DNA from: Salinigranum salinum | GTDB lineage: Archaea; Halobacteriota; Halobacteria; Halobacteriales; Haloferacaceae | NCBI RefSeq assembly: GCF_009176545.1 | Contig: NZ_VTOJ01000002.1 | Location: forward strand, 1,550,001 to 1,614,000 | Direction: 5' to 3' | DNA: 64,000 nucleotides | Part shown: positions 44,712 through 54,153 of the stretch, piece by piece | Layout: each line of letters begins with the position of its first letter | How positions within the stretch are numbered: position 1 is the first letter of the stretch | The notes under the pieces: model-generated | Seen by the model: only the letters and a program-made list of their open reading frames with translations | What the model was told of the DNA's origin: nothing | Databases searched by the model: none | Made by a program: the position numbers and the translations under genes

Positions 44712-45884
44712 ATGAAGTTAGGAACAATCGGCATCGGCAACGCAGGCAGCAAGATCGTCGACAAGATGGTCGAGTTCGAATCGCTCACTGACCGAAACCT
44801 CTGCCGGCACGTGATGGTGATCAACACCGCACGGACGGACCTGAGCAAACCGGACCACATCCCGGAGGACAAACGGATCCTGATCGGCGACACCCACCAG
44901 AAGGCGAAGGGTCACGGCGTCGGCGGCGACGTCGAGGTCGGCGCAGAGGTCGCCAAGAACGACATCGACGAGATCCGGCGCGCGTTCGACGACGTGGACA
45001 TCCACGAGGTCGACGCGATCCTCGTCTGCGCGTCGCTCGGCGGCGGCACCGGGAGCGGTGCAGCCCCGGTCGTCATCAGCGAACTGCAGAAGATGTACGA
45101 CGAGCCGGTGTACGGGCTCGGGATCCTCCCCGGGAAGTACGAGGGCGGTCGTCCGGCGCTGAACGCCGCCCGCTCGCTCCAGTCGTTCGTCAACAACACG
45201 GACAACTTCATCGCGTTCGACAACGACGCGTGGCGCTCGAAGGACCAGACGGTCGGCGAGGGGTACGACGGCATGAACCGCGAGCTGGCGACCCGGATCG
45301 TCACCCTCCTCGGCGCCGGCGAGTACGACGAGCCGACCGTCGCGGAGAACGTGATGGACGCGAGCGACATCATCCGGACGCTCGACACCAACGGGATCTC
45401 CTCGATCGGCTACGCGTCGACCTCGGTCGATGGGAAGGACGACGGCTTCCTGACGCGGTTCCGCGAGGATTACGAGATCGAAGACAGCGGGAGTGCCGCG
45501 GCGAAGATCAACGGCCTCGTTCGCCGGGCCGTCAACTCCCGGCTCACCCTGCCGTGTGACGCGTCGAGCGCCGACCGCGCACTGATCGTCATCTCGGGCC
45601 CACCGTCGGAGTTCTCCCGGAAGGGCCTCGAGAGCGCCCGCGAGTGGATCGAGAGCGAGGTCGACACGGTTGACGTGCTGGCCGGCGACGACCCGCGGGA
45701 GAACGCCTCCGCCCTCTCGGCGGTGGTGTTGCTCTCGAACGTCACCGAGACGCCCCGGATCAAGTCGATCCAGGAACAGGCGGTCGACGCCCAGGACAAG
45801 ATCGCCGAACAGGACGCCGTGCGCGAGGAGGAGATCGCCGAGCTGATCACGGACGAACAGGGCAAGATCGATCCGGTCATCTGA
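44712..45884 (+). CDS. cetZ: CetZ-type tubulin-superfamily protein (first of a pair)
   Basis: 390 residues. The start MKLGTIGIGNAGSKIVDKMV and the tubulin/FtsZ phosphate loop LGGGTGSGAAP near residue 110 define the nucleotide site; NTARTDLSKPDHIP and PALNAARSLQSFVNNTDNFIAFDND are CetZ-specific. GYASTSVDG and KINGLVRRAVNSRLTLPCD are in the second domain. CetZ proteins control haloarchaeal cell shape and motility and polymerise with GTP. An AGCTATAAAC box lies at 44573-44582, so the 5' untranslated region may be about 100 nt. Confidence 0.92.
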   Translation: MKLGTIGIGNAGSKIVDKMVEFESLTDRNLCRHVMVINTARTDLSKPDHIPEDKRILIGDTHQKAKGHGVGGDVEVGAEVAKNDIDEIRRAFDDVDIHEVDAILVCASLGGGTGSGAAPVVISELQKMYDEPVYGLGILPGKYEGGRPALNAARSLQSFVNNTDNFIAFDNDAWRSKDQTVGEGYDGMNRELATRIVTLLGAGEYDEPTVAENVMDASDIIRTLDTNGISSIGYASTSVDGKDDGFLTRFREDYEIEDSGSAAAKINGLVRRAVNSRLTLPCDASSADRALIVISGPPSEFSRKGLESAREWIESEVDTVDVLAGDDPRENASALSAVVLLSNVTETPRIKSIQEQAVDAQDKIAEQDAVREEEIAELITDEQGKIDPVI

Positions 45885-45936
45885 CCGTGACCCCCGCCAC
45901 CCGTGGACGCGCGTCCACCCCACAGGGAGAGAGCGC

Positions 45937-47265
45937 ATGAAGCTCGCAGCCGTCGGCGTCGGCAACGCCGGCAGCCGGGTCGTCAACCGGATCCTGGCGA
46001 CGGAGAAGGCGTCGAACCGGACGCTCTGTGGTGGCGACGCGCTGCTCGTCAACTCGACGGCGCCGACGTTCGACACGACCGAGCACGTCCCCGAGGAGCG
46101 GCGACTGACCATCGGCGACGCCTACTGGGAGGTCGACGAGATCGACGTCGACGGCGACCCCGACCTGGGGGCCGACATCGCACGCGAGGAGCGGAACGAG
46201 ATCAACCGTGCGTTCGACCTGATCGACTTCCAGCGGATCGACGGAGTCCTGGTGATCGCCGGGCTCGGCGGCGGCACCGGTGGCGGCGCGGGATCGGTCG
46301 TGATCGACCAGCTGAAATCGATCTGTGACGTGCCGGTGTACGCCGTGGGCGTCCTCCCCGGCGCGTCGGAGGGACCACGGCCGGCACTGACCGCCGCCCG
46401 GTCGCTCCAGTCGTTCGTCGACAGGGCGGACAACGTCATCCTCTTCGACAACGACACGTGGCTCCCCGACGATCCGTGGCGGGTGTCGGCGACCGACGCC
46501 GAGGACGTGGACGGCCTCGACGACGTGGTCGAGGCCGAAGAGACCGTCGCCGGAGACGCGGCCGACGCGACGGTTGCCACCGATGGAGCCGGCGAACCCG
46601 GCGAAGCCCGCGAAACGGATGGAACCGAAGTCGACGACGACCGGCTGATGGAGGCGTACGGGCGTGCGAACGTCGAACTGGCGGAGCGGCTCGTCGCCCT
46701 GTTCGCGGCGGGTGGGATGGAGGGGGCCGTCACCTCCGAGACGCAGCTGGACCCCAGCGACATCATGCGGATGCTCGACACGGGCGGCGTCTCGTCGATC
46801 GGCTACGCCTCGATCGATCTGCCGTCGAGCGGCGGTCTCACGGGGTGGCTCCGCACGCTCCGCGAACTCTTGCCCTGGACGGGCGACGAGGCGACCGACG
46901 ACGACGAAGCGACCGACGCGGCGCGGATCAACGGTCTCGTCCGCCGGGCGGCTCGATCGAAGTTGACGCTCCCGTGTGAGATGGCGAGCGCCGACCGGGC
47001 GTTGATCGTCCTCTCGGGCCCGCCGGGGACGCTGTCGCGCAAGGGGTTCGAGAGCGGTCGGTACTGGCTCGAACGGGAGGCCGACATCGTCGACGTGATG
47101 GCCGGCGACGAGCCACACGACGGTTCGGCGACGCTCACCGGAGTCGTCCTGTTCTCGAACGTGACGGACGTCCCCCGGATCGACGCGATGCAGGAACTGG
47201 CGCTCGAACACCAGCCCACGCCCACCGACGGGGGATGGCGCTTCGGCATGACTCAGCCCTCATGA
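45937..47265 (+). CDS. cetZ: CetZ-type tubulin-superfamily protein (second of a pair)
   Basis: 442 residues, a paralogue of the preceding protein (MKLAAVGVGNAGSRVVNRIL, GLGGGTGGGAGSVV, PALTAARSLQSFVDRADNVILFDND, GYASIDLPS, RINGLVRRAARSKLTLPCE). It differs by an acidic Ala/Asp/Glu-rich insertion at about residues 188-230 and a longer Trp-containing loop near residue 305. Its stop overlaps the ATG of the membrane protein at 47262 (ATGA), linking it to the membrane. Confidence 0.9.
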   Translation: MKLAAVGVGNAGSRVVNRILATEKASNRTLCGGDALLVNSTAPTFDTTEHVPEERRLTIGDAYWEVDEIDVDGDPDLGADIAREERNEINRAFDLIDFQRIDGVLVIAGLGGGTGGGAGSVVIDQLKSICDVPVYAVGVLPGASEGPRPALTAARSLQSFVDRADNVILFDNDTWLPDDPWRVSATDAEDVDGLDDVVEAEETVAGDAADATVATDGAGEPGEARETDGTEVDDDRLMEAYGRANVELAERLVALFAAGGMEGAVTSETQLDPSDIMRMLDTGGVSSIGYASIDLPSSGGLTGWLRTLRELLPWTGDEATDDDEATDAARINGLVRRAARSKLTLPCEMASADRALIVLSGPPGTLSRKGFESGRYWLEREADIVDVMAGDEPHDGSATLTGVVLFSNVTDVPRIDAMQELALEHQPTPTDGGWRFGMTQPS

Positions 47266-48068
47266 ACAACCCGATCGACGAGGAGTGGCAACGGACGACC
47301 GGAGGGATCTCTCCACGGCTCGCGAACGCGGTCAGAGCCATGCGCGTCGACCTGGCGTGGCTCCACGCGGCGTGGATGAGCCTGCTCTTCGCGGACGGCT
47401 TCGCCGGCGACTACTCCGTGGTCGAACGCCGTGGACCGGAGACCGCAGGCGGTGCCGTGCTCTTCCGGCTCTGGGCCGTGATGGGCGGGCTGGTTCTCGG
47501 CGTGGCGTACCCGCTCTTCGTCCTCGGTCTCGCCACCCGGTACTACGCACGGCGGCTCGACCGTCTCTCGGCGAGCCTCGGCTTCGTCGGGGTCGCGCTC
47601 CTCTCGCTTGTCGTCTGGGGCGCACTCACCGCGGTGACGTACCTCTCCGCGATCGGGTTCGAGGGGTTCGTCGCGGTCGGCATCGCGGGCGTCGTCGCGA
47701 CCGCGTCGGCGGTCCTCGCGATGCAGGTCGCCCGACGGGGGGGACGGGCCTCGACGGTCCTCCTCGGCTATCCACTGGGGGTGACAGCCATCCTCCTCCC
47801 GCCGGTGGTCGCGTCGCTGTACTCGCCGACGCTGGCGTCCGTCGTCTTCCCCAGCTCGGAATCGCTCGCCATCTGGCTGCTGAACAACGTCCTCGCAGTC
47901 GGTGGCCTCGCCGCGTTCATCCGGGCGTCGTTCGAGCTGCAGGGGCTGGCGTACGTTGGGATGTGGTTCCTTCTGGCGGTCCCGACGGGCTGGGTCCTCG
48001 GAGTCCTCGCCACGCTCGCGACCGGCGTGCGACGGTCGCGCGAGACGACGGGGAACGACGTCTACTGA
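47262..48068 (+). CDS. polytopic membrane protein coupled to CetZ
   Basis: 268 residues with about six hydrophobic spans from residue 65 on and a mostly soluble first 60 residues (MNNPIDEEWQRTTGGISPRLANAV). No known family. The four-base overlap with the second cetZ gene means the two are co-translated; a membrane anchor or signalling partner for that CetZ is the simplest idea (inference). Confidence 0.7.
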   Translation: MNNPIDEEWQRTTGGISPRLANAVRAMRVDLAWLHAAWMSLLFADGFAGDYSVVERRGPETAGGAVLFRLWAVMGGLVLGVAYPLFVLGLATRYYARRLDRLSASLGFVGVALLSLVVWGALTAVTYLSAIGFEGFVAVGIAGVVATASAVLAMQVARRGGRASTVLLGYPLGVTAILLPPVVASLYSPTLASVVFPSSESLAIWLLNNVLAVGGLAAFIRASFELQGLAYVGMWFLLAVPTGWVLGVLATLATGVRRSRETTGNDVY

Positions 48069-48251
48069 CGGTGGCGTCGTCTACTGACGGACGCCCGCGG
48101 ACCCCGCGGTCGGCGAACTGTCGCCGAAATCGCCGGAGACAGCGGTTTCTTCGGACAGTGTGGCGGAGAGAGACGGAAGACTACCGGTGGCGGATTCGTC
48201 TACTCCGCCGAAGGTCGGGGGGACCGGATCCGCCCTTGAGACGCCGCGTGC

Positions 48252-49232
48252 TCAGAGTACCGCGCGTCCGGGCGCGATCAGGTCGTCGAGGTAGCCGGCC
48301 AGCGCACTTTTCGCGTCCGCCGGGTGGAGCTCACCCGAGTCGAGATCCGCCTCAAGGGCCGCGTAGGCGTCGTACGTCAGATCGCCACCGTACTGTTCGG
48401 GGCGCTCGACCACGACCGTCTCGAACCGCGGGAAAACGTGGTACCGGAAGATCTGGAGCACGGGGTTCTCGCGCTCGTTGCCGTCGTCGTCGGGTTCCGG
48501 GTCGGCCGTCGGCGGGCAGTACGCGGCGTTGACCTTCTCGTCGAGGTCCTCGCGCGAGTCCTCCATCGAGATGGTGACGCCCTCCGAGGAGGACATCTTG
48601 CCGACGCCCGTGGTGAGATCCGCGAGGATGGGCGTGTGGAGCGCCGGTCGGGAGTCGTAGCCGACCGAGGGCAACTCCTCGCGGGCGAGCATGTGCACCT
48701 TCCGCTGGTCGAGGCCGCCGACGGCGAGGTCGAGATCGAGGTATTCGATGTCGAGCGCCTGCATCAGCGGGTAGACCATCTGTGACACCTTCGCGTGCTC
48801 GCCCCGCTGGATCTCCGCCATCGCCCGCTGGGCCCGCGCCACCGTCGTCTCCAGTTCGAGCGCGTGCAGGTCGAGCACGTACTCCTCGTCCAGCTGGTAC
48901 TCCGACCCCAGCACGAACTCCGTCCGCGACTCGTCGAGCCCGTAGGCGACGAACTGCTCCTGCATCCGTTCGGCGGTCTCGCGGATCTCCGCGAACGTCC
49001 CCTTGTCGTTGAGGTACGCGTGGACGTCCGCCAGGAGGACCACGATCTCGAACCCCGCCTCCTGGAGGTCGATGAGCTTGTTCGCCGTGAGCATGTGTCC
49101 GATGTGGAGGACGCCGGAGGGTTCGTAGCCGACGTACGCCCGCTTGCCCTCGGGGTCGTCGCTCAGCGCGCGTACCTCCTCCTCGGTGACCACCTCGGCC
49201 GTGTTCCGGGCGATCAGCTCGTAGGCGTCCAT
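48252..49232 (-). CDS. tyrS: tyrosyl-tRNA synthetase
   Basis: 326 residues, the archaeal/eukaryotic short form. The class I motifs are GYEPSGVLHIGHMLTANKL (HIGH) and VGKMSSSEGVTIS (KMSSS). VLLADVHAYLNDKG and VYPLMQALDIEYLDLDLAVGGLDQRKVHMLARE line the tyrosine pocket. ATG at 49232. It charges tRNA-Tyr in the cytoplasm. Confidence 0.95.
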   Translation of the reverse strand: MDAYELIARNTAEVVTEEEVRALSDDPEGKRAYVGYEPSGVLHIGHMLTANKLIDLQEAGFEIVVLLADVHAYLNDKGTFAEIRETAERMQEQFVAYGLDESRTEFVLGSEYQLDEEYVLDLHALELETTVARAQRAMAEIQRGEHAKVSQMVYPLMQALDIEYLDLDLAVGGLDQRKVHMLAREELPSVGYDSRPALHTPILADLTTGVGKMSSSEGVTISMEDSREDLDEKVNAAYCPPTADPEPDDDGNERENPVLQIFRYHVFPRFETVVVERPEQYGGDLTYDAYAALEADLDSGELHPADAKSALAGYLDDLIAPGRAVL

Positions 49233-49376
49233 ACACGTGGGGAGCCGACGGTGTGGCATATGACTTCTGGAAGCGTTCGGTCGCGGAGACGGGGAAACCG
49301 GGAGAGACGCGGCCAGCCGTGACGAGCGGCGACCGACAGCCTGATTCCCGCCGCGCCGATAGCTCCGGACGAGACG

Positions 49377-49679
49377 ATGGCCTCGCTTCGCTCCCCGGTC
49401 GCCCTGTTCGTCGGCTTCTTCGTCTTCGTCAGCGTCCCGCTGGTCGCCATGTGGGTCGCCGTCGGCGACCTCTCGCTCCTCGCGCGGCTGGCCGGATTCA
49501 TCCTCTACTTCCTCGTCGCCCACGTCGTCCTCCCGGGGTGGGTCTACCTCGACGCACGGAGCGCCGGCAACGACTACGCGGTCGCGTGGACCGTCGTCAC
49601 GTTCCTCGTCCCGTTCGTCGGTGCCCTCGTGTACCTGCTGCTCGTGCGTGGCCGCCGGGACGTGGCGTCGAGTGGGTGA
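49377..49679 (+). CDS. small membrane protein (PLDc_N-like)
   Basis: 100 residues with three hydrophobic spans and the WVYLDARSAGNDYAVAWTVVTFLVPFVGALVYLLLVRGR pattern seen in small phospholipase-D N-terminal-like membrane domains. No catalytic part is present. Function unknown. Confidence 0.6.
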   Translation: MASLRSPVALFVGFFVFVSVPLVAMWVAVGDLSLLARLAGFILYFLVAHVVLPGWVYLDARSAGNDYAVAWTVVTFLVPFVGALVYLLLVRGRRDVASSG

Positions 49680-49730
49680 GCCGCACCGCTCACTCCTGTG
49701 CGTGCCGCACGACGCGGACTGGCCCCGCTC

Positions 49731-51710
49731 TCACTCCCGGCTCTCCGCCCGCGACTCCGCACGGTGTTCGGAGATGATCTGGTCGACCATGCTCTCCTTC
49801 TGTTCCCGCCGGCGTTCCTCGGCCCGTACCTCCCAGTCCTCGATCGCGTCCTCGACCTCGGACTCGCGGGCGACGGCGAGTTCGTCCACCTCCTGGACCG
49901 TGACGTCGTCGGCAGGCGCGACCGGGATCTCGTGATCGAACAGCACCTGATCGGCGACCTCCGAGAGACCACCCCGTCTGAGCACCACGCGGGGATCGAG
50001 GTCGGCGAGGCGTTCGGCCGTCGACCGTCCCGCCCCCGAGGCGTCGCGGAGGTAGACCACGTCGCCCGCGGCGATGCCGTACTGCTCGACCGTTCGATCG
50101 ATGGCGTCGCGGGTGAACTGCTCGACCACCTTCACCGGGACGAGGTTCCGGTCGGTGTTGACGTCCGCGAAGTTCGAGTGGTCGAGCTTCCACAGCGTCT
50201 TCAGCCGTTCGAGCTTCCCGTCGAGTTCCTCGCTCCGCTCGCGCACCTTCGCGAGCTCGCGCTCCAGCCGGCTCTTCTCGCGTTCGAGCCGGGAGACCTC
50301 CTGGCGCTCTCGCGCCTCGCGGCGTTCCTGTCGGCGCGCCTCGGAGAGCTCCTCGCGGTACTCCTCGATCGTCTCGGACTGCTCTTCGACCGTCGATTCG
50401 AGGTCGTCGACGAGCGACTCCAAGCGCTGGGCCCGGTCGCGGAGCCGACGGAGCTCCTTCTCCTCCTCGGTGAGTTCGCGCTCGGTGTGTTCGTGTTCCT
50501 CCTCGGGTTCCTGGTCGTCCTGTGTGAGGTCGCGGAGGACGCTCTCGACGCTCTCCTCATTCCCCAGCACGCGCGAGATGACGGTCCCGCGGTCGACGTC
50601 CGGGGGCACTTTCCGGGAGATACGGTCGAACTGGTCCTCGTGGTCGTCGAACGCGAACAGCGCCGCCGCCAGCGCGTCGCGCTCGTGGTCGTTGTCGTAG
50701 TCGACGTCGCGCGTGCGGTGGAGTTTCTCGTCGACCGGGAGGTCCTTCGGAGGCGTCCACCCGGCGGCGTCGAAGCTCCGGCGGAACTTCTCGACGGTCT
50801 CGGGTATCGGCGTCACGTCCGCGGCCACCAGCAGGGGGCGTCCCCGCTCGATGAGCCACTCGATGACGCCCGCGGTGTCCTCGGTCCGCGTGGAGAAGAC
50901 GTCGAGCGCGGAGCCGTCGAGCCCCACCACGGCGGCGGCCGTCGTCGTTCCGGGGTCGATACCGACGATGACGTGGTCGCGCCGTTTGACGAGGGGTTCG
51001 AACTCGATGCCGTCGCGCCGCTGTCGTTCGACCTCGACACGGGTGTCGCCCGACCGCCGCGCCGACACCGGAATGTCCCCGGGCGGGGCCTCGACGGTGA
51101 AGACGGCGTTGGCGTAGCCGCCGTACTTCTCGGTGACCTCACGCTCGTAGACGAGCCCGGCCTCCGTGAGCTTCGATTCGACCTGTCTGGCCGTCCGCTT
51201 GACCGACCCGTGGATGCGCCGCGTGTAGCGGTCGGCGCTCCACCCACCCTTCCCCGTAGAGCGCCCCCGTGACACCTTCACCGTGGTGGTATTCTCGAAC
51301 GCCGACACCTCGTAGCCGACGTTGGCGGCGGCGAGCCGGGCGGCGGCCTCGGCCTCCTCCATCGGCTTCTTGCCGTAGGGGACGCCGTGTCGCGACGCCA
51401 CCCGCGAGAGGGGTTCGGGCCGTTCGGCACCCGTCACCTGCACGAGCTTCGTCTCGCTCGGGAGCGAGCGCAGGAAGGCCACCAGCTCGTCCTTGTCGGC
51501 CGCGAGCTCGTACATGTTGTCGGTGGCGACGATCGCGGGGGTCTCCCGGTCGATCAGCCGCCGGAGCTTGCGGTACGACACGACATCGCGGTCGACCCGC
51601 TCGCCGTCGAAGGCGACGACAGCGTACGACGGTGCGTCCCCGCGGACGTCGCCGCTCTGGATGTCGACGCCGAACACGAGCGAGTCGAGCGCGCTCGTCC
51701 GGTCGTTCAC
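49731..51710 (-). CDS. DUF460 protein: RuvC-like nuclease domain with coiled coil
   Basis: 659 residues from a GTG at 51710. VFGVDIQSGDVRG opens the DUF460 domain; near residue 233 a RuvC/RNase H-like core begins (VIVGIDPGTTTAAAVVGLDG), with VAADVTPIP and DYDNDHERDALAAALFAF giving the expected acidic residues. A long Glu/Arg coiled coil follows (about 410-510), and a C-terminal domain contains VVYLRDASGAGRSTAERLAD. The layout suggests a nucleic-acid-binding or -cutting enzyme working as a dimer; this is inference from fold. The family is archaea-specific and uncharacterised. Confidence 0.8.
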   Translation of the reverse strand: MNDRTSALDSLVFGVDIQSGDVRGDAPSYAVVAFDGERVDRDVVSYRKLRRLIDRETPAIVATDNMYELAADKDELVAFLRSLPSETKLVQVTGAERPEPLSRVASRHGVPYGKKPMEEAEAAARLAAANVGYEVSAFENTTTVKVSRGRSTGKGGWSADRYTRRIHGSVKRTARQVESKLTEAGLVYEREVTEKYGGYANAVFTVEAPPGDIPVSARRSGDTRVEVERQRRDGIEFEPLVKRRDHVIVGIDPGTTTAAAVVGLDGSALDVFSTRTEDTAGVIEWLIERGRPLLVAADVTPIPETVEKFRRSFDAAGWTPPKDLPVDEKLHRTRDVDYDNDHERDALAAALFAFDDHEDQFDRISRKVPPDVDRGTVISRVLGNEESVESVLRDLTQDDQEPEEEHEHTERELTEEEKELRRLRDRAQRLESLVDDLESTVEEQSETIEEYREELSEARRQERREARERQEVSRLEREKSRLERELAKVRERSEELDGKLERLKTLWKLDHSNFADVNTDRNLVPVKVVEQFTRDAIDRTVEQYGIAAGDVVYLRDASGAGRSTAERLADLDPRVVLRRGGLSEVADQVLFDHEIPVAPADDVTVQEVDELAVARESEVEDAIEDWEVRAEERRREQKESMVDQIISEHRAESRAESRE

Positions 51711-51906
51711 ACCAGGGGGTAGGGACGTGGCCGATATATACTCCACGCCGACTGTCGGCACCGTCTCACGGGACGAGAGAGGGTATGGACGGGTGGAGCG
51801 ACCGGAGCGTCTGGACGAGCAGAGAGTCGCCATGCCTGATACTTCGGAGGCCAAAGTTATTGTAGTCTGGACTTCGAAGCATTGGACGAAGACGGTCGAA
51901 TTACCA

Positions 51907-52227
51907 ATGACAACGTGTTCGCGCTCTCGATGCGTCTGCCCCGACACCGACCTGATGGACGTGCTGGCGAGCAAGTACACGATGCAGCTCGTCTGCATCG
52001 TCGACGCGCACGGCTCGGCCCGGTTCTCGGAGTTCGAGTCGCACCTCCCGGACGCGAGCACGTCGACGCTGTCGACGCGACTCGGTTCCCTCGTCGACGC
52101 GGGGATCCTCGAACGGACCCGCTACGACGAGGTCCCGCCACGAGTGGAGTACGAACTCACCCGCGACGGGCGGGGGCTGGCGCGGCGCACCCGCTCGCTG
52201 CTGTCGTGGGTCGACCGGAACGACTGA
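51907..52227 (+). CDS. HxlR-type winged-helix regulator
   Basis: 106 residues: LMDVLASKYTMQLVCIVDAHGSARFSEFESHLPDASTSTLSTRLGSLVDAGILERTRYDEVPPRVEYELT is the HxlR wHTH core. Cysteines at the N-terminus (CSRSRCVC) might sense redox state or metals. ATG at 51907 follows a low-GC stretch with TTATTGTAG at 51857-51865 as a possible promoter box. Confidence 0.82.
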   Translation: MTTCSRSRCVCPDTDLMDVLASKYTMQLVCIVDAHGSARFSEFESHLPDASTSTLSTRLGSLVDAGILERTRYDEVPPRVEYELTRDGRGLARRTRSLLSWVDRND

Positions 52228-52302
52228 CTACCGGATCGACCCGTCGGCGGGGACGACGCGACCGCCGACACCGAGCGACGTGCCCGTGAGCGAGCCGTAC
52301 GA

Positions 52303-53229
52303 TCACGCCTCGGGGAACGGTACCTCGATCTCGAGCCCGTCGTGGGCGACGACCGACTCGCCGTCGAACGCCGCCGCGGCCTCCCGGGCGATCTCGGAGG
52401 CGTCACCCGCGTAACGCGAGGAGATGTGCGTCAGCGCGAGCCGTTTCACGCCGGCACGGCGGGCGAGCCGTCCCGCCTCGCGCGCCGTCGTGTGTCCGGT
52501 CGACCGCGCCCGGTCGGCCTCGTCGCTCGCGAACGTCGCCTCGTGGATCAACAGATCCGCGCCCGCGGCGATCTCCTCGGTCGCCGACACCGGACGAGTG
52601 TCGCCGGTGTACACCAGCCGCCGCCCGGGTCGGGGGTCGCCGACGACCTGCTCGGGCTCGACGACGCGGCCGTCGTCGAGTTCGACCGGGTTGCCGTCGT
52701 GGAGTTGCCCGAACTTCGGGCCGACGGGGACCCCCAGCTCCTCGGCACGCTCACGGTCGAACCGCCCACGACGGTCCTCCTCAACGAGCGCCCACCCGAC
52801 GGAGCGAGTGCGGTGTTCGGTGGCGAACGCGCAGATCTCGAAGCCGTCGCCATCGAGCGCGACGGCACCCGGAGAGACCTCGTTGACGCGGATCGGAAAG
52901 CCGGGCTGGTGACCGCCCGCGTGGAGCAGTGACTCGATGTGCCGGCGCGATCCCGGCGGGGCGTGGATCGCCAGCGGCTCCTCCCGATCGTTGAAGTCCC
53001 ACGTCTGGACCAGTCCCGGAATGCCGAGGACGTGATCGCCGTGGAGATGCGTGACGAACAGGTGCGAGACGGCGAAGCCCGTCCCGAACCGCATCATCTG
53101 TCGCTGGGTCCCCTCGCCGCAGTCGAAGAGGAACCGCTCGCCCGCGCGGTTGCAGACCAGCGCCGAGGGGGCCCGCTCGGTCGTCGGCACGGCCGCGCTG
53201 GTCCCGAGAAACGTCACGCGCATCGACAT
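52303..53229 (-). CDS. rnz: ribonuclease Z (tRNase Z)
   Basis: 308 residues of the metallo-beta-lactamase family. Zinc-site motifs are THLHGDHVLGIPG, then YTGDTRP, and ALTHISSRYAGD; the histidine in STGHTTAREAG and the AxDxT-like FATEHRTRSVGWALVE belong to the exosite and PxKxRN-like region. RNase Z cuts tRNA precursors after the discriminator base, creating the site for CCA addition. Two possible starts (MSMRVTFLG) differ by two residues. Confidence 0.95.
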   Translation of the reverse strand: MSMRVTFLGTSAAVPTTERAPSALVCNRAGERFLFDCGEGTQRQMMRFGTGFAVSHLFVTHLHGDHVLGIPGLVQTWDFNDREEPLAIHAPPGSRRHIESLLHAGGHQPGFPIRVNEVSPGAVALDGDGFEICAFATEHRTRSVGWALVEEDRRGRFDRERAEELGVPVGPKFGQLHDGNPVELDDGRVVEPEQVVGDPRPGRRLVYTGDTRPVSATEEIAAGADLLIHEATFASDEADRARSTGHTTAREAGRLARRAGVKRLALTHISSRYAGDASEIAREAAAAFDGESVVAHDGLEIEVPFPEA

Positions 53230-53289
53230 GCGTCACCGTCGTCGTGGCGACGGTAAACGGCTGTCGGATCGAACCCGCCAGCCGGTCGG

Positions 53290-54153
53290 CTACGACAGCG
53301 ACTCGATCTCGGTCACGCGCCCGCGCCAGGCGTGGAAGTCGTTGTCGGGCAGGTGCCACACGACCTCGCCTGCGGTCGGGATCGGTGCGCCGTCGCGGAC
53401 CTCGTAGTCACGCCACAGGCCTGTCCACGGTGTCGGCTCGTACCCGTCGCCGACGCGCCTGTTCCGGGCCGTCGCGTGGACCCGTTCGACCTCGTTCTCG
53501 GGGGAGAAGTGGAACGTGAGCGACGCCGTCGTCCCGCCGTGCGCAAGCGTCGCCCGCGCGGTTCGGTCGTCGATCGGCTCCCACGACACCCCGTGTTCGG
53601 GCAGGAGCGCCTGAGGGTACCAGACCGCCTCGGCGAGGTACCGCTGGAGTGCCGCCTCGTTCAGTTCCGGACTCGGCGTCGCCCCGTCGACCGGCAGCGC
53701 GCCGAACAGGGCGACCCGAGCCGAGCCGCCACCGTCGACGTAGCCGTCGCGGACGCGGACCGACACGGCGGGGGCGAGGTCGACCGTCGCGTCCCAGACG
53801 AACCCCGGTCGACGGGTCGTCGCGTGGTGCGTCGCCGCGAACCCGGTCCACGAAGAGTCGGGACCGAGACGGAGCTCGCCCCGCTGCTCGACGCGAACCG
53901 CCGGTCTCTCCAGCGGATCCGCCGGGAGTACCGTCTCGAAGTAGCGTCGGACTGGGTCGGGCAAGCCGTCGAACGCGTCGGGGGATCTCGCCGGAAGCGG
54001 ACGGCCACGAGCGGAGCCGAGGAGTCGGTCCACCGCCGCCGCGGTCGCGCGTTCCTCGCGGCGTCTGCCGACGACGAGGAGCGCGAGCGTCAGGAGGACG
54101 TGGACGGCGACGGCGAGAGCACGCGAGCGGGTGAACCCGCGGTCGATTTTCAT
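53290..54153 (-). CDS. DUF6544 family protein
   Basis: 287 residues. One N-terminal membrane helix (ALAVAVHVLLTLALLVVG) anchors a domain with LPDPVRRYFETVLP, VRVEQRGELRLG, RPGFVWDATVDL, LQRYLAEAVWYPQALLP and PTAGEVVWHLP, which matches the DUF6544 group. No catalytic residues are established for it. A TATA-like CTATTAGCC lies about 25 nt before the ATG (minus strand). Confidence 0.75.
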   Translation of the reverse strand: MKIDRGFTRSRALAVAVHVLLTLALLVVGRRREERATAAAVDRLLGSARGRPLPARSPDAFDGLPDPVRRYFETVLPADPLERPAVRVEQRGELRLGPDSSWTGFAATHHATTRRPGFVWDATVDLAPAVSVRVRDGYVDGGGSARVALFGALPVDGATPSPELNEAALQRYLAEAVWYPQALLPEHGVSWEPIDDRTARATLAHGGTTASLTFHFSPENEVERVHATARNRRVGDGYEPTPWTGLWRDYEVRDGAPIPTAGEVVWHLPDNDFHAWRGRVTEIESLS

